Translations under genes and position numbers: made by a program
The notes under the pieces: model-generated
Told to the model about the DNA's origin: nothing
What the model saw: only the letters and a program-made list of their open reading frames with translations
The model's database searches: none
DNA from: Hyphomicrobiales bacterium
GTDB lineage: Bacteria; Pseudomonadota; Alphaproteobacteria; Rhizobiales; Rhizobiaceae
NCBI GenBank assembly: GCA_900466575.1
Contig: UBMP01000002.1
Coordinates: 1 to 64,000 of the forward strand
Direction of reading: 5' to 3'
DNA: 64,000 nucleotides
Part shown: positions 17,642 to 26,782 of the stretch, in pieces
Layout: the number at the start of each line of letters is the position of its first letter
Numbering within the stretch: the stretch's first letter is position 1

Positions 17642-20600
17642 TCAGATTGCAGTCGCGAGGAAAGGCGCTTCGCGGAAACGCTTCCAGGGAGCGGATGTCA
17701 CGAAATCAAAGATCTCGCCGGCCTTCATCGGTTTTGCGAAGGCATAGCCCTGCAGTGTCGAGCAGCCCATTTCCTCCAGCCTGACGGCATGCGTCATGCT
17801 CTCGACGCCCTCGGCTACGGTTTCTATGTCGAGCGACGTTCCGATGTCGATGATCGAGCGCACCAGCGAGAATTCCCGTGGGGATGTCAGCATCGGCTGC
17901 ACGAGCTGCCGGTCGATCTTCAGTCGCTTTGGTTCGAGCTTCAGGAGGCTGACGATGGACGTGTGTCCGGTTCCGAAATCATCGATCTCGACGTCGATGC
18001 CAAGACTTTTCAGACGACGGATATTGTGGGTAATGACCTCGTCGTCGTCGTCCAGATAGATGGATTCGACCAGCTCGAAGGCAATCTGCCCCGGCGATAT
18101 GGCGAGATCCTTCAACGACCTGAGAAGCTGGTCGTTGCGAAGCCGCCGCGCGGACACGTTCACCGATATTTTCGGCACGATCAGGCCCTTGCCGGCCCAG
18201 GAGAGACGGTCGGCCAGCGCCTGCTCGAGGACATGTCCGTCGATGGTCGCCAGCGCGTTGATCTCTTCCGCGTTCTTGAGGAACAGGTCCGGCGTGAGTA
18301 GTCCACGCTCCGGGTGGTTCCATCGCACCAGCGCTTCCATGCCCGTCAGCGCGTGGGTCTTGGCGCAGAATTGCGGTTGATACCAGGCGACGAACTCCCG
18401 GTTTTCCAGCCCACGCAGAATTTGATCGGCGAGCGTCTTGTTGCGTCTGATCTCGGCCTGCAGGTTCGAGGTGAAGAATTCGAAGCGATTTCGTCCATGC
18501 GCCTTCGCGCGATAAAGCGCGATATCGGCGTTCACGAGCAATTGCCTGACGGAGCTGCGCCGCGTCTGCTCCCGCGCGATGCCGATCGAGACGCCGAAGC
18601 GGCATTCCTGCCCTTGGTAATCGAGTGGAACATTCATCCGTTCGATGATGCGGCCTGCAAGGGTTGCGATATCCTTGTTCGTGCCGTTGTTCTGCACCAG
18701 CACGACGAATTCGTCGCCGCCGATACGGGCCACCAGATCATCCTTGCGGGTATTCTTGCGCAGAACGTCGGCGGCATGGGTCAGCATCGCGTCGCCAGCG
18801 GCATGTCCGAGCGTGTCGTTGATCTGCTTGAAGCGGTCGAGGTCGATATGCAGCAGCGTGACCCGCTTCTGCGGGTCGTGAGGCTCGCCTGCCAGGCGCT
18901 CGAGAGCCTCGTCAAGAGCCCGGCGGTTATGGAGACCGGTCAATGGGTCGTGCATGGCATTGTACTGAAGCATGGCGTGCATGGTCTCAAGCTCGGCCCG
19001 CTTTGCTTCGGCATCGTTCTTTGCCGCAATCAACGCCTCGTTCTTCTGGTGCTGCTCGGAGACATCGAACGCGATGCCGATGAACTTCAATTTGCCTTCG
19101 GGTGAGCGGTGCGTCTGACCCATGGCCTGCAAGTGCCGGACGCTTCCGCTTTCCGTAATGATGCGATAGTTGCACGAATAATGACGTTCGTTTTCAATCG
19201 CCTCGGCAATGGCGGCCTCCACGCGGGCAATGTCCTCCGGATGAATGCGTTTGGCAAAGCTTTGGCTATCGACCTGCCCATCCACATAGGGAACATCGAA
19301 ATATTCGTGCAGTCGCCGATTCCACACGGCCCGGCCCGTCTCGATGTCGGCCTCCCATATTCCGCCGCCATAGGCCTGGATTGCGAGTTCATAACGCTGG
19401 GCGAGGTCCTGCATCTCCGCCTCGCGGCCTGAAAGGCGGATAAGGGCGGCCTCGAGTTCGCGGTTCTTCTCCCTTGCCTCGCGGGTCGCTGCCTCCAGCG
19501 CGTTCTGCACTTCGATGTCGTCGGTCGTGTCGACGGCGAGACCGATGAACTTGCGATCTCCTCCTGGCTGTTCGTGGATGAGCCCGACCACACGCAGATG
19601 GCGGATCGTATCGGGCGTCGGCATGATCCGGTACGTCGCGCTGTAATGCCCCCCGCGCGCAATGACCTCGTTGCGCGCCGCCAGAACCCGCTCCCGATCC
19701 TCCGGATGGATACGCGAAAGCCATCCTTCCCGGTTGGTTCGTCCGTCTTTCATGGGCACGTTGTAAAGCTCGTGCATCCGCGCGTCCCAGTAATGGGTCT
19801 GCGCATCGAGATTGCTTTCCCAAACCCCGCATCCATACGCTTTCGTAGCAAGATTGAGCCGCTCCGAGGCAACGCGAAGGTCCCGCTCGTTGGCGGACAG
19901 TCTTGTCAGCGCCTGTTCGAGTTCCGCATTCTTCCGCTCCATTTCCTGCTTCGCCAGACGGAGTTCTTCCGTCAGCGTAGCCTCTTCCGTCACGTCGAAG
20001 GCGATGCCGAAGAGGCGCCGCTCGTCGCTCTGCCCTTCTTCATGCGACTGGGCGACATACTGGATATAGCGCATTTTGCCGTCCGGCCGGTTGATCCGGA
20101 TCCTGAGCGAAAAGCGGCCGGTTGTTGAGGTGGCCTCCTGGACAGTCTGACGGGCGCGCGGGAGGTCGTCCGGGTGGATCAGGCTCATCCAGTCCGGAAC
20201 GGTGGGTACGTTCGACTGGCCGTGGACGCCATGCAGATCCTGCATGCGGCGGTCCCAATGAACGTCGCCGGCCTCGGTCCCGATTTCCCAGACGCCGCAA
20301 TGATAACTGCCAAGCGCCAGATCGAGCCGCTTGGTCAGGTGCTGCAGTTGGGTTTCGCGTCTGGCAAGCGCGACCTGACTCTCCTGGTTCAGCCGAAGCA
20401 GTCGCAGGCTCCTGAAGAAGGGCAGCAGGAAAACCATTCCGATGGCGACGAGAATGCCGCGTGTCGTCCAGACCTGTGTCGGGGAGCGCTTCCAGCCATC
20501 AACGGGTGCGGCCGCCAGTTGCCACGTTTCCGAAAGCACGTTGGTCGATATCCGCACGGGGCGAGCGTCGAAGGTCGCCTTCACGTCGTCCGCCGCGAAA

Positions 20601-21274
20601 AAAGGCGCGAACGCATCATCGGCCTGTCCGGCGACCTTCAATTCGAGCCTGTATGCTCCAGTCGGCTGCAGCAAGCCTGATTTCAGGAAGAATTTGCGGG
20701 CATCGATGAAGCCGGTCAGTGTCCCCCAATGAACGACCGCGTCGCCACGGCTGGCGAGCACAGGCACCGTGATCCTGATGGCGCGGATGCCGGTGTTCAG
20801 GCGAACGACAGGGCCGAAGCTTGACGTATCAAGGCCACGCAAGGCGGTCAGAAGATAGTCCTTTCGGGTTCTCGGGCCCGAACGGTCATCATGTTTTTCG
20901 GGGATCACACCGTCACGCCCGACTTCCAGCGCGTTACCGGTCACGGTTTTCGCGCAGATGAAGAGGAGATCGGGATTGTCGTCCATCAGGGAATGCACCA
21001 GCGCCGCAAAGTCATCCGAAGTGACGTCGGGATCCTCGGCAAGGCGTTTGCGGATCGTGTCGACCGAGCGGAGTTCGAACTGAATGCGTTGGTCTAGAGT
21101 ATCCCGCTTCATCCCCAGCATGGCCGCTGCCTTCAGGCGCATTTCCGTGCCGTGGACCTCCTCGTAGTTGCGGTCGAGGAAATAGGCTGCGGCGGACAAT
21201 GAAACCGCTGCAACAAACACTTGCGCATAAGCAAGCCAACCGCCGTGGCGGCCTTGTCTCGTGATGGAATTCAA
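17642..21274 (-). CDS. Membrane sensor protein with three PAS domains, GGDEF and EAL
   Basis: Cyclic-di-GMP turnover protein of 1210 residues. Order: helix at about 14-34, a periplasmic CHASE-like sensor (35-265), second helix (272-290), three tandem PAS/PAC domains (about 316-431, 471-586, 627-739), GGDEF (772-940, intact IGGDEF at 851-856) and EAL (945-1200, GMEALVRW, DDFGTG, EGVES). The three PAS units share the motif LAxxxYxxGxWE and evidently arose by internal duplication. Both catalytic motifs are intact, so it could be a cyclase and a phosphodiesterase; the net activity is unknown. It stands alone, followed by aroC. Confidence 0.9.
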   Translation of the reverse strand: MNSITRQGRHGGWLAYAQVFVAAVSLSAAAYFLDRNYEEVHGTEMRLKAAAMLGMKRDTLDQRIQFELRSVDTIRKRLAEDPDVTSDDFAALVHSLMDDNPDLLFICAKTVTGNALEVGRDGVIPEKHDDRSGPRTRKDYLLTALRGLDTSSFGPVVRLNTGIRAIRITVPVLASRGDAVVHWGTLTGFIDARKFFLKSGLLQPTGAYRLELKVAGQADDAFAPFFAADDVKATFDARPVRISTNVLSETWQLAAAPVDGWKRSPTQVWTTRGILVAIGMVFLLPFFRSLRLLRLNQESQVALARRETQLQHLTKRLDLALGSYHCGVWEIGTEAGDVHWDRRMQDLHGVHGQSNVPTVPDWMSLIHPDDLPRARQTVQEATSTTGRFSLRIRINRPDGKMRYIQYVAQSHEEGQSDERRLFGIAFDVTEEATLTEELRLAKQEMERKNAELEQALTRLSANERDLRVASERLNLATKAYGCGVWESNLDAQTHYWDARMHELYNVPMKDGRTNREGWLSRIHPEDRERVLAARNEVIARGGHYSATYRIMPTPDTIRHLRVVGLIHEQPGGDRKFIGLAVDTTDDIEVQNALEAATREAREKNRELEAALIRLSGREAEMQDLAQRYELAIQAYGGGIWEADIETGRAVWNRRLHEYFDVPYVDGQVDSQSFAKRIHPEDIARVEAAIAEAIENERHYSCNYRIITESGSVRHLQAMGQTHRSPEGKLKFIGIAFDVSEQHQKNEALIAAKNDAEAKRAELETMHAMLQYNAMHDPLTGLHNRRALDEALERLAGEPHDPQKRVTLLHIDLDRFKQINDTLGHAAGDAMLTHAADVLRKNTRKDDLVARIGGDEFVVLVQNNGTNKDIATLAGRIIERMNVPLDYQGQECRFGVSIGIAREQTRRSSVRQLLVNADIALYRAKAHGRNRFEFFTSNLQAEIRRNKTLADQILRGLENREFVAWYQPQFCAKTHALTGMEALVRWNHPERGLLTPDLFLKNAEEINALATIDGHVLEQALADRLSWAGKGLIVPKISVNVSARRLRNDQLLRSLKDLAISPGQIAFELVESIYLDDDDEVITHNIRRLKSLGIDVEIDDFGTGHTSIVSLLKLEPKRLKIDRQLVQPMLTSPREFSLVRSIIDIGTSLDIETVAEGVESMTHAVRLEEMGCSTLQGYAFAKPMKAGEIFDFVTSAPWKRFREAPFLATAI

Positions 21275-21582
21275 TGCGCTGCGACCCCGTCTGCAACATC
21301 TTGAAAGGGAAGGAATTCAGAGGAATCAATTATTACGCGTCGAATATTAAGAAGGCCTTGCATTGTCAGGTTGTGCGGGGCTGTGGGCAATGGCTGCCGA
21401 GGGCGTCACGCATAAATTCTGCCACAATCCGGAAGCACTAAAGCGCGCAGGGTGACGATCAGGACGCCTGAAATCCGGGGATAACTGCTGCCTTCGAGGC
21501 CCATCCCCGATAGATAAGCCCGATTGCGCATTGTAAGACTTCGTACGCCCGGCCTCGCTTGCAAACCCGGAAAGAGCCCTTG
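21275..21582. other. Intergenic region, 308 bp
   Basis: This divergent gap between the GGDEF-EAL gene and the DUF1344 gene must hold both promoters. An AT-rich stretch (GAATCAATTATTACG) lies near 21321-21336. I see no coding sequence, repeat or strong hairpin here. Confidence 0.4.
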
Positions 21583-21837
21583 ATGAAAAAGACCGCCATA
21601 GCCATGTCTCTCGCCCTGTTCGTCATGCCGGCGCTTGCGCTGGCCGAAAGCGATGATACCTCGGGCGAAATCACCGCCATCGACAAGGACAAGGGGTCCA
21701 TCACGCTCAGTGACGGCAAGACCTACATGACGCCCTCCGAGTTCAACTTCGACGGTCTGAAACCGGGCGTGAAGGTTGTGATCTATTACTCGACGACGGA
21801 CGGCAAGCGCGTCATCGATGATCTGCAGACGGAATAG
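21583..21837 (+). CDS. DUF1344 domain-containing exported protein
   Basis: Small protein (84 residues) with a clear signal peptide (MKKTAIAMSLALFVMPALALA) and a beta-rich domain of the DUF1344 type: GEITAIDKDKGSITLSDGKTY then FDGLKPGVKVVIYY. Function is unknown; the fold suggests an OB-like or SH3-like periplasmic domain (inference). Start at 21583 is supported by GGAAAGAG upstream. It converges on the histidine phosphatase gene, 13 bp apart. Confidence 0.78.
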   Translation: MKKTAIAMSLALFVMPALALAESDDTSGEITAIDKDKGSITLSDGKTYMTPSEFNFDGLKPGVKVVIYYSTTDGKRVIDDLQTE

Positions 21838-21850
21838 GTAAAAACGTCTT

Positions 21851-22453
21851 TCAGGCCGCAATCCAGGTCAGGGCCCGTTTCTCGAGCTTGAGTATGCTGT
21901 CCTGCCTGATATCCGTCTCTGATGCCTCGATGGCCGCGCTGACCGCGCAGAGCTTGATGATGGATCGCATCACCCCGCCATGGGTCACGCAGACGGTCGG
22001 GCCCGTCACCGACTGCAGCCACCCCGAGACGCGCCAGGACAGGATCTCGTAGCTTTCCGCACGTTCGCCCGGCGGCACGAAATTCCACTTGTCGGCCTCG
22101 CGGCGATGCATCGCCTCGGGAAAGAGCGTCGTCAATTCGGAGAGGGTGCGGCCCTCCCAATCCCCGAAGCACAGTTCCACCAGAGCGTCATTCGTCGTGT
22201 AGTCGCGAGGCTCAAGCCCCATCGCGTCCCGCACCAGTTCCATCGTCTGGCGGGTGCGGGTCATCGGGCTGGAAACGAATTCAAATTCGGCAACACGGTC
22301 GCCGATCAGCGACTGCAGGAGAATGCCGTTTCGGCTGGCCTGTCCACGGCCGATCTCGTTGAGAGGGATGTCGTGCTGGCCCTGGAAACGACCCTCGGCG
22401 TTCCAGTCCGTCTGTCCGTGGCGGATCAGGTAGATCGGAACGTCAGGGATCAT
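21851..22453 (-). CDS. Histidine phosphatase family protein
   Basis: Phosphoglycerate-mutase-like hydrolase of 200 residues. The catalytic RHG motif is LIRHGQTDWNAEGRFQG; the second histidine lies in VCVTHGGVMRS and the acidic residue in ELCFGDWEGRT. Cofactor-independent specificity cannot be assigned; relatives are phosphatases rather than glycolytic mutases. It lies 11 bp after fabI, which suggests cotranscription. Confidence 0.88.
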   Translation of the reverse strand: MIPDVPIYLIRHGQTDWNAEGRFQGQHDIPLNEIGRGQASRNGILLQSLIGDRVAEFEFVSSPMTRTRQTMELVRDAMGLEPRDYTTNDALVELCFGDWEGRTLSELTTLFPEAMHRREADKWNFVPPGERAESYEILSWRVSGWLQSVTGPTVCVTHGGVMRSIIKLCAVSAAIEASETDIRQDSILKLEKRALTWIAA

Positions 22454-22464
22454 CGGCAGCGATC

Positions 22465-23283
22465 TCAGTCCTTGACGACCGAGATGTCCGGCGCATCGAC
22501 CGATTTCATGCCGATCGTATGGTAGCCGGAGTCGCAGTGGTGAACCTCGCCGGTGACGCCGGTCGAAAGATCGGAGAGGAGGTAGAGGCCCGAGCGGCCA
22601 ACCTCGTCGAGTGACACATTGCGCTTCAGCGGCGCGTTATACTCGTTCCACTTGAGGATATAGCGGAAATCGCCGATGCCGGACGCGGCCAGCGTCTTGA
22701 TCGGCCCGGCCGAGATCGCGTTGACGCGGATGCCGCGACCGCCGAGATCCACGGCCATGTAGCGCACGCTTGCCTCCAGGGCCGCCTTGGCAACGCCCAT
22801 CACGTTGTAGTTCGGCATGACCTTTTCGGCGCCGTAATAGGTCAGCGTGATCATCGAGCCGCCGTCATTCATGATCCGGTCGGCGCGCTGCGCGACAGCG
22901 GTGAAGGAGTAGACTGAAATGTCCATCGACTTCAGGAAGTTCTCGCGCGTCGTGTCGACGTAGCGGCCGGTCAGTTCTTCCTTGTCGGAATAGGCGATGG
23001 CATGCACGAGGAAGTCGATCTTGCCCCAATGTTTTTCCACAGCGTCGAACACGGCATCGATGGAGGCCATGTCGGTCACGTCGCAATCACCGGCCATGAA
23101 GGCACCGATTTCGGCCGCCAGCGGCTCGACGCGCTTCTTGAGCGCATCACCCTGCCAGGTGAAGGCGATCTCCGCGCCCGCGTCGGCGCAGGCCTTGGCA
23201 ATGCCCCAGGCGATGGAACGATTGTTTGCCACGCCCATGATGATGCCGCGCTTGCCCTGCATCAGCCCGCCGATTTGGACCAT
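22465..23283 (-). CDS. fabI: Enoyl-[acyl-carrier-protein] reductase (NADH)
   Basis: Short-chain dehydrogenase that reduces trans-2-enoyl-ACP in fatty acid elongation, the triclosan/diazaborine target. Its 272 residues have the FabI-type start GKRGIIMGVANNRSIAWGIA (nucleotide binding) and the Y-x6-K active site YNVMGVAK following TLTYYGAEK. A GGAGAGC ribosome site precedes the ATG at 23283. It sits between a dnaJ-like gene and a phosphatase on the same strand, the usual rhizobial order. Confidence 0.95.
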   Translation of the reverse strand: MVQIGGLMQGKRGIIMGVANNRSIAWGIAKACADAGAEIAFTWQGDALKKRVEPLAAEIGAFMAGDCDVTDMASIDAVFDAVEKHWGKIDFLVHAIAYSDKEELTGRYVDTTRENFLKSMDISVYSFTAVAQRADRIMNDGGSMITLTYYGAEKVMPNYNVMGVAKAALEASVRYMAVDLGGRGIRVNAISAGPIKTLAASGIGDFRYILKWNEYNAPLKRNVSLDEVGRSGLYLLSDLSTGVTGEVHHCDSGYHTIGMKSVDAPDISVVKD

Positions 23284-23402
23284 GGAATGCTCTCCGTCAT
23301 AATGATTTGGAGCCCTATGGCACAGCGAGGCAGAAGGTTCAAGAAGTTGAATGGTAAGGAAATAAGAGCAATCGTAATAATCTGTGCTCTTTCAAGACGC
23401 TG

Positions 23403-24268
23403 TCACAAAAACAGGCCTTCCCGCAGGCTGCGCATGAGATCCTTCACCTTTTCATCCGGATGGTCCCACAGCATGACGCGGATTTCCGCATAAAGATCGC
23501 CGCGCGCGCCGTCTCTCCCAGGCAGGCCGCGCCCTCTTATCCGCAGGGTACGGTCGGAGCCGGACCAGTCCGGCACGGTGACGCGGACGGCGCCATCGGG
23601 CGCGTCAACGATGGTTTCGCAACCGAGAACCGCATTTTCGATGTCCACCGGCAGGTTCGTGTAAAGGTCAAGACCGTCGGCGCGGAAGACCGGATGCGGA
23701 GCGATGCGAACGTCACGACGACATCGCCGCGCTTCAGGCCGGGCAGGCGATGACCTTGCGCAGCGATCCGCGCCTGCCTGCCGTCGGTCACCCCCTCGGG
23801 CAGCGCGACCCGCAGTGTCCTGCCGTCCGGCAACTGGACGAGCGGCCTGATCTTCTGGAAAATGGCCTCAATCGAAACCTGAACCTCCACGGCCAGATCA
23901 GGCGCCTTGTCCGGCGTGTTCGGCTGACCGGCCATCTTGCGCCAGAGGCTTGAAAGAATGTCGCCGTCCGAAGTGTCGGTCTTTGGGGGCGGGTCCGCAC
24001 TCCGTGGGCCCCCGGCGGCCTGTTCGCGCTTGCGCGCTTCCTCGGCCATGCGGCGTTCCTGGTCGAAACGCTGGCGCTTTTCCGGGTCCTTCAGCAACTG
24101 ATAGGCCTGGCCGACCTCGGCAAAGCGCAGATGCGCATTCGGGTCGCTTTGGTTCCGGTCGGGGTGCAGGGATTTGGCAAGCGCCCGCCAGGCGGCCTTG
24201 ATCTCGTCAAGGCTTGCGGTCGGCTTCACGCCCAGTACGCTGTAGGGATCACGCATCCGAAAAGCCAT
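23403..24268 (-). pseudogene. DnaJ-like cochaperone (CbpA type), frameshifted
   Basis: J-domain protein without zinc finger. The N-terminal J domain (MRDPYSVLGV, HPD in SLHPDRN) and the first part of the C-terminal substrate domain are in one frame up to GDVVVTF (about residue 184). The rest, starting IAPHPVFRADGLDLYTNLPV and continuing through DIENAVLGCETI to the stop at 23403, is in another frame. One missing base near 23710 explains it; adding one base restores GDVVVT-x-RIAPHP. Either the gene is broken or the base is a sequencing error. ATG at 24256 is an alternative start. It precedes fabI. Confidence 0.8.
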
Positions 24269-24444
24269 CCAACCACGCGACGAGGCGGTACGATGCCCGT
24301 CGGTTTCGATCCGGATTCAGGTGGTCAAGCCGCTGGAGCATATCGCAATCATCGCGCCGGGGCGGAACTCTCACATGAATCCCAAGCCGGCGACCTTAGA
24401 TCGCAGGCCTTACCTTGGGCTTGCGCCGGATTGAGGGCGGGAGT

Positions 24445-24840
24445 TCAGTCCTGCTTGGCGAAGCTGACGATCTTCCATTCACCGGATGGCGTCAGGCAGG
24501 TCGTGCCGCGATATTTGGAAATGCCCTTGAAGCTATGGCTCGTCGTGGTGAAGTCACGGCAGGTGACTTCGCCGGCCTGCGTCTGGGTGATGCCTGTCAC
24601 GACACCGGCGCTGCCGGTATCCGTGTTGGCCCAGGGGAGCGGCTCGCCCTTGAGGCGACCGAGATCGGCGGAACTGACGGCGTTGCGGATCGTGGTCTCG
24701 TCGGAATCGACCGGCTTGCGCTGCGCCGACGGGGTCGACTGTGTCGTCAGCCCGGCGTCCACATTGTCGGACAGCCCAAAGCCCGTGCCCATGCAACCCG
24801 CAGCCGGCAGGCAAATCAATGCCACCGTGACAAGTTTCAT
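24445..24840 (-). CDS. Outer-membrane lipoprotein, RT0821/Lpp0805-like surface protein
   Basis: Lipoprotein of 131 residues. The signal ends in a lipobox, ICLPAAGC, with the acylated cysteine at residue 16. The mature part holds the pattern AVSSADLGRLKGEPLPWANTDTG and a C-terminal half with two more cysteines (EVTCRDF, GTTCLTP). The start at 24840 has GCGGAG upstream; the longer frame to 24897 would put 19 residues before the signal. It is divergent from pdxH. Its role is unknown; similar rickettsial proteins are surface antigens. Confidence 0.72.
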   Translation of the reverse strand: MKLVTVALICLPAAGCMGTGFGLSDNVDAGLTTQSTPSAQRKPVDSDETTIRNAVSSADLGRLKGEPLPWANTDTGSAGVVTGITQTQAGEVTCRDFTTTSHSFKGISKYRGTTCLTPSGEWKIVSFAKQD

Positions 24841-24939
24841 GACTCCGCAGGCAGCGCGGCTATTCTTTTCCCATGCCTGCTTTGTTATTGGTTGCACGAT
24901 TAGGTATCCCGACGCGAAAAAACGAGGACTGCGACAAGA

Positions 24940-25554
24940 ATGACCGCAAATGGGTTAATAACAAGTGACTTCACGGAAGAAAGTGAGCCATTCACACTTT
25001 TCGCCCAGTGGCTGGCTGACGCTACGGAAAGCGAACCGAACGATCCTAACGCATTGGCACTGGCAACGGTCGATGACGAAGGGCTGCCCAATGTCCGCAT
25101 GGTTCTGCTCAAGGGGTTCGATCAGGATGGCTTCGTCTTCTACACGAACTACGAGAGCCAGAAGGGTAGGGAACTTCTGGGCGCGCGTAAGGCGGCCATG
25201 TGTTTTCACTGGAAAAGCCTGCGTCGCCAGGTTCGCGTCCGCGGCGACATCGAGACGGTGACGGATGCCGAGGCCGACGAGTACTACGCCTCCCGCGCCC
25301 GCGGCAGTCGCATTGGGGCCTGGGCCTCGAAGCAGTCACGTCCCCTCGAAAGCCGCTTCGCCCTGGAGAAGGCTGTCGCTGAATATACTGCGAAATTCGG
25401 CCTCGGTGAGATCCCGCGCCCGCCGCACTGGTCCGGCTTCCGCCTGAAGCCGAGTTCTATCGAGTTCTGGCACGACCGCAAGTTCCGCCTGCACGATCGT
25501 GTCGAGTTCAAACGAATCGACGGCGGCTGGGATAAGGTGCGGATGTATCCGTAA
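24940..25554 (+). CDS. pdxH: Pyridoxamine 5'-phosphate oxidase
   Basis: FMN enzyme oxidising PNP or PMP to pyridoxal 5'-phosphate, 204 residues. The FMN-site segment [35 protein letters not shown], and the C-terminal signature ([19 protein letters not shown]) are all complete. GAGGAC serves as ribosome site. Dxs in this window supplies DXP, which is also a pyridoxine precursor. Confidence 0.95.
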   Translation: MTANGLITSDFTEESEPFTLFAQWLADATESEPNDPNALALATVDDEGLPNVRMVLLKGFDQDGFVFYTNYESQKGRELLGARKAAMCFHWKSLRRQVRVRGDIETVTDAEADEYYASRARGSRIGAWASKQSRPLESRFALEKAVAEYTAKFGLGEIPRPPHWSGFRLKPSSIEFWHDRKFRLHDRVEFKRIDGGWDKVRMYP

Positions 25555-25578
25555 GGGAGCCGTGGCCCTCGATGGGGG

Positions 25579-26634
25579 TCAGTTCAGAAGCTTGAACGGA
25601 ATGCCGGAGGCGAGCGCCTTCACGTAGCGCGCCTTCTGGTAAAAGCCGTTCAGCGACACACGGGGCAGGGCGCCCATATTCGCGAGCGCGCGCGCCGTCA
25701 GGGTGCCGGGGACGGTGGTTACGGCGAGATCAAAGCCGCATGCGAGCGCCAGATCGAGGTCCCGTTTCGAGACAGCCTCGGCGAAGCCGTAAGGATAGGC
25801 GAAGACCCGATTGCGGCGGCCCGTGATGCCGGTGACGTAGATGGCCGAGGCGGTCATCTCGTCAATCGCGGATTCGCGATTGAGATGACATAAGGCGCGG
25901 TGCGAAATCGTATGCGCCCCCAGATGTGCCAGCGGCTGTGCGGCCAGCTCCTGCAACTCCTTGCGGTCCATGACGAGGTCGCGCACGATCGCGTCGGCAT
26001 TGACGCCATAGACACGCGCCTGCTCGTTGAGTTGAGCGACCGCTTCGGCTTCGTTCGCACCGATGATGCCGGCGCCGATCCGTTTGAAGGCTGTCAGCTT
26101 CTGGCTGGGCGTTGCCGTTTCGACCAGTTCGACCCCGTTGCCGAAGTCATAATCGAACTCCGTCGTTGTGTTGACGAGCGCCTCCAGCGTCTCCCACCAC
26201 AGCGTGTGGGTCCGCTCGGTGAGACCCCGGGTGACGAAGATCGTGTACGGCACATCGTAACGCGCAAAGATCGGCGCGGCATGCACCGCGTTGTTGCGGT
26301 AGCCGTCATCCAGCGTGAAAATGGCGACGGGCTTCGACGGATCGCCGCTCTTGAGCCATTCGGGCAATTGCGAGAGTGCGATCGGGATATAGCCGTCCTC
26401 GAGAACGGCATTGATCGCCTCCTCAAGAAACTGCGGCGTGATTTCCAGATGCCGATTGGGTTCGCAGGCGCGCGTTGCATACGGCCGGACATGGTGGAGG
26501 GTGAAGATCACGCCGCGACCGGCCATGCTGCGTCCGAGGCCGAGGCTGCTGAGCATGGCGGAAGCTTCCAGCCCGCCGGTAATTCCCAGCCTCTTGGCAT
26601 GTCGCTTGGCCAGCAGTTTCAGTCCGCCCGTCAT
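25579..26634 (-). CDS. Polysaccharide deacetylase family protein
   Basis: NodB-fold carbohydrate esterase-4 type protein, 351 residues. The metal/catalytic Asp pair is in FTLDDGYRNN (about residues 109-110) and the metal-binding histidines are in HTISHRAL; FAYPYGF matches motif 3. The first 40 residues are basic and without a clear signal peptide. It probably acts on a surface polysaccharide, but the substrate is unknown. Start at 26634 has a strong GGAGAGG site; the frame extends to 26676. It converges on pdxH. Confidence 0.82.
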   Translation of the reverse strand: MTGGLKLLAKRHAKRLGITGGLEASAMLSSLGLGRSMAGRGVIFTLHHVRPYATRACEPNRHLEITPQFLEEAINAVLEDGYIPIALSQLPEWLKSGDPSKPVAIFTLDDGYRNNAVHAAPIFARYDVPYTIFVTRGLTERTHTLWWETLEALVNTTTEFDYDFGNGVELVETATPSQKLTAFKRIGAGIIGANEAEAVAQLNEQARVYGVNADAIVRDLVMDRKELQELAAQPLAHLGAHTISHRALCHLNRESAIDEMTASAIYVTGITGRRNRVFAYPYGFAEAVSKRDLDLALACGFDLAVTTVPGTLTARALANMGALPRVSLNGFYQKARYVKALASGIPFKLLN

Positions 26635-26782
26635 TGATCGCCTCTCCAGCAGATACAGAACTGAAGGCGCGCGCATCCCATTGGCCAGCCTCCAGACAAC
26701 CCCTAGGCGAGACTAGAATGCAAATGTTGAAAATGGATTGAGAAAAAGCCGCGTCACTTGAAGATGATGCGCGGTCGAATGC

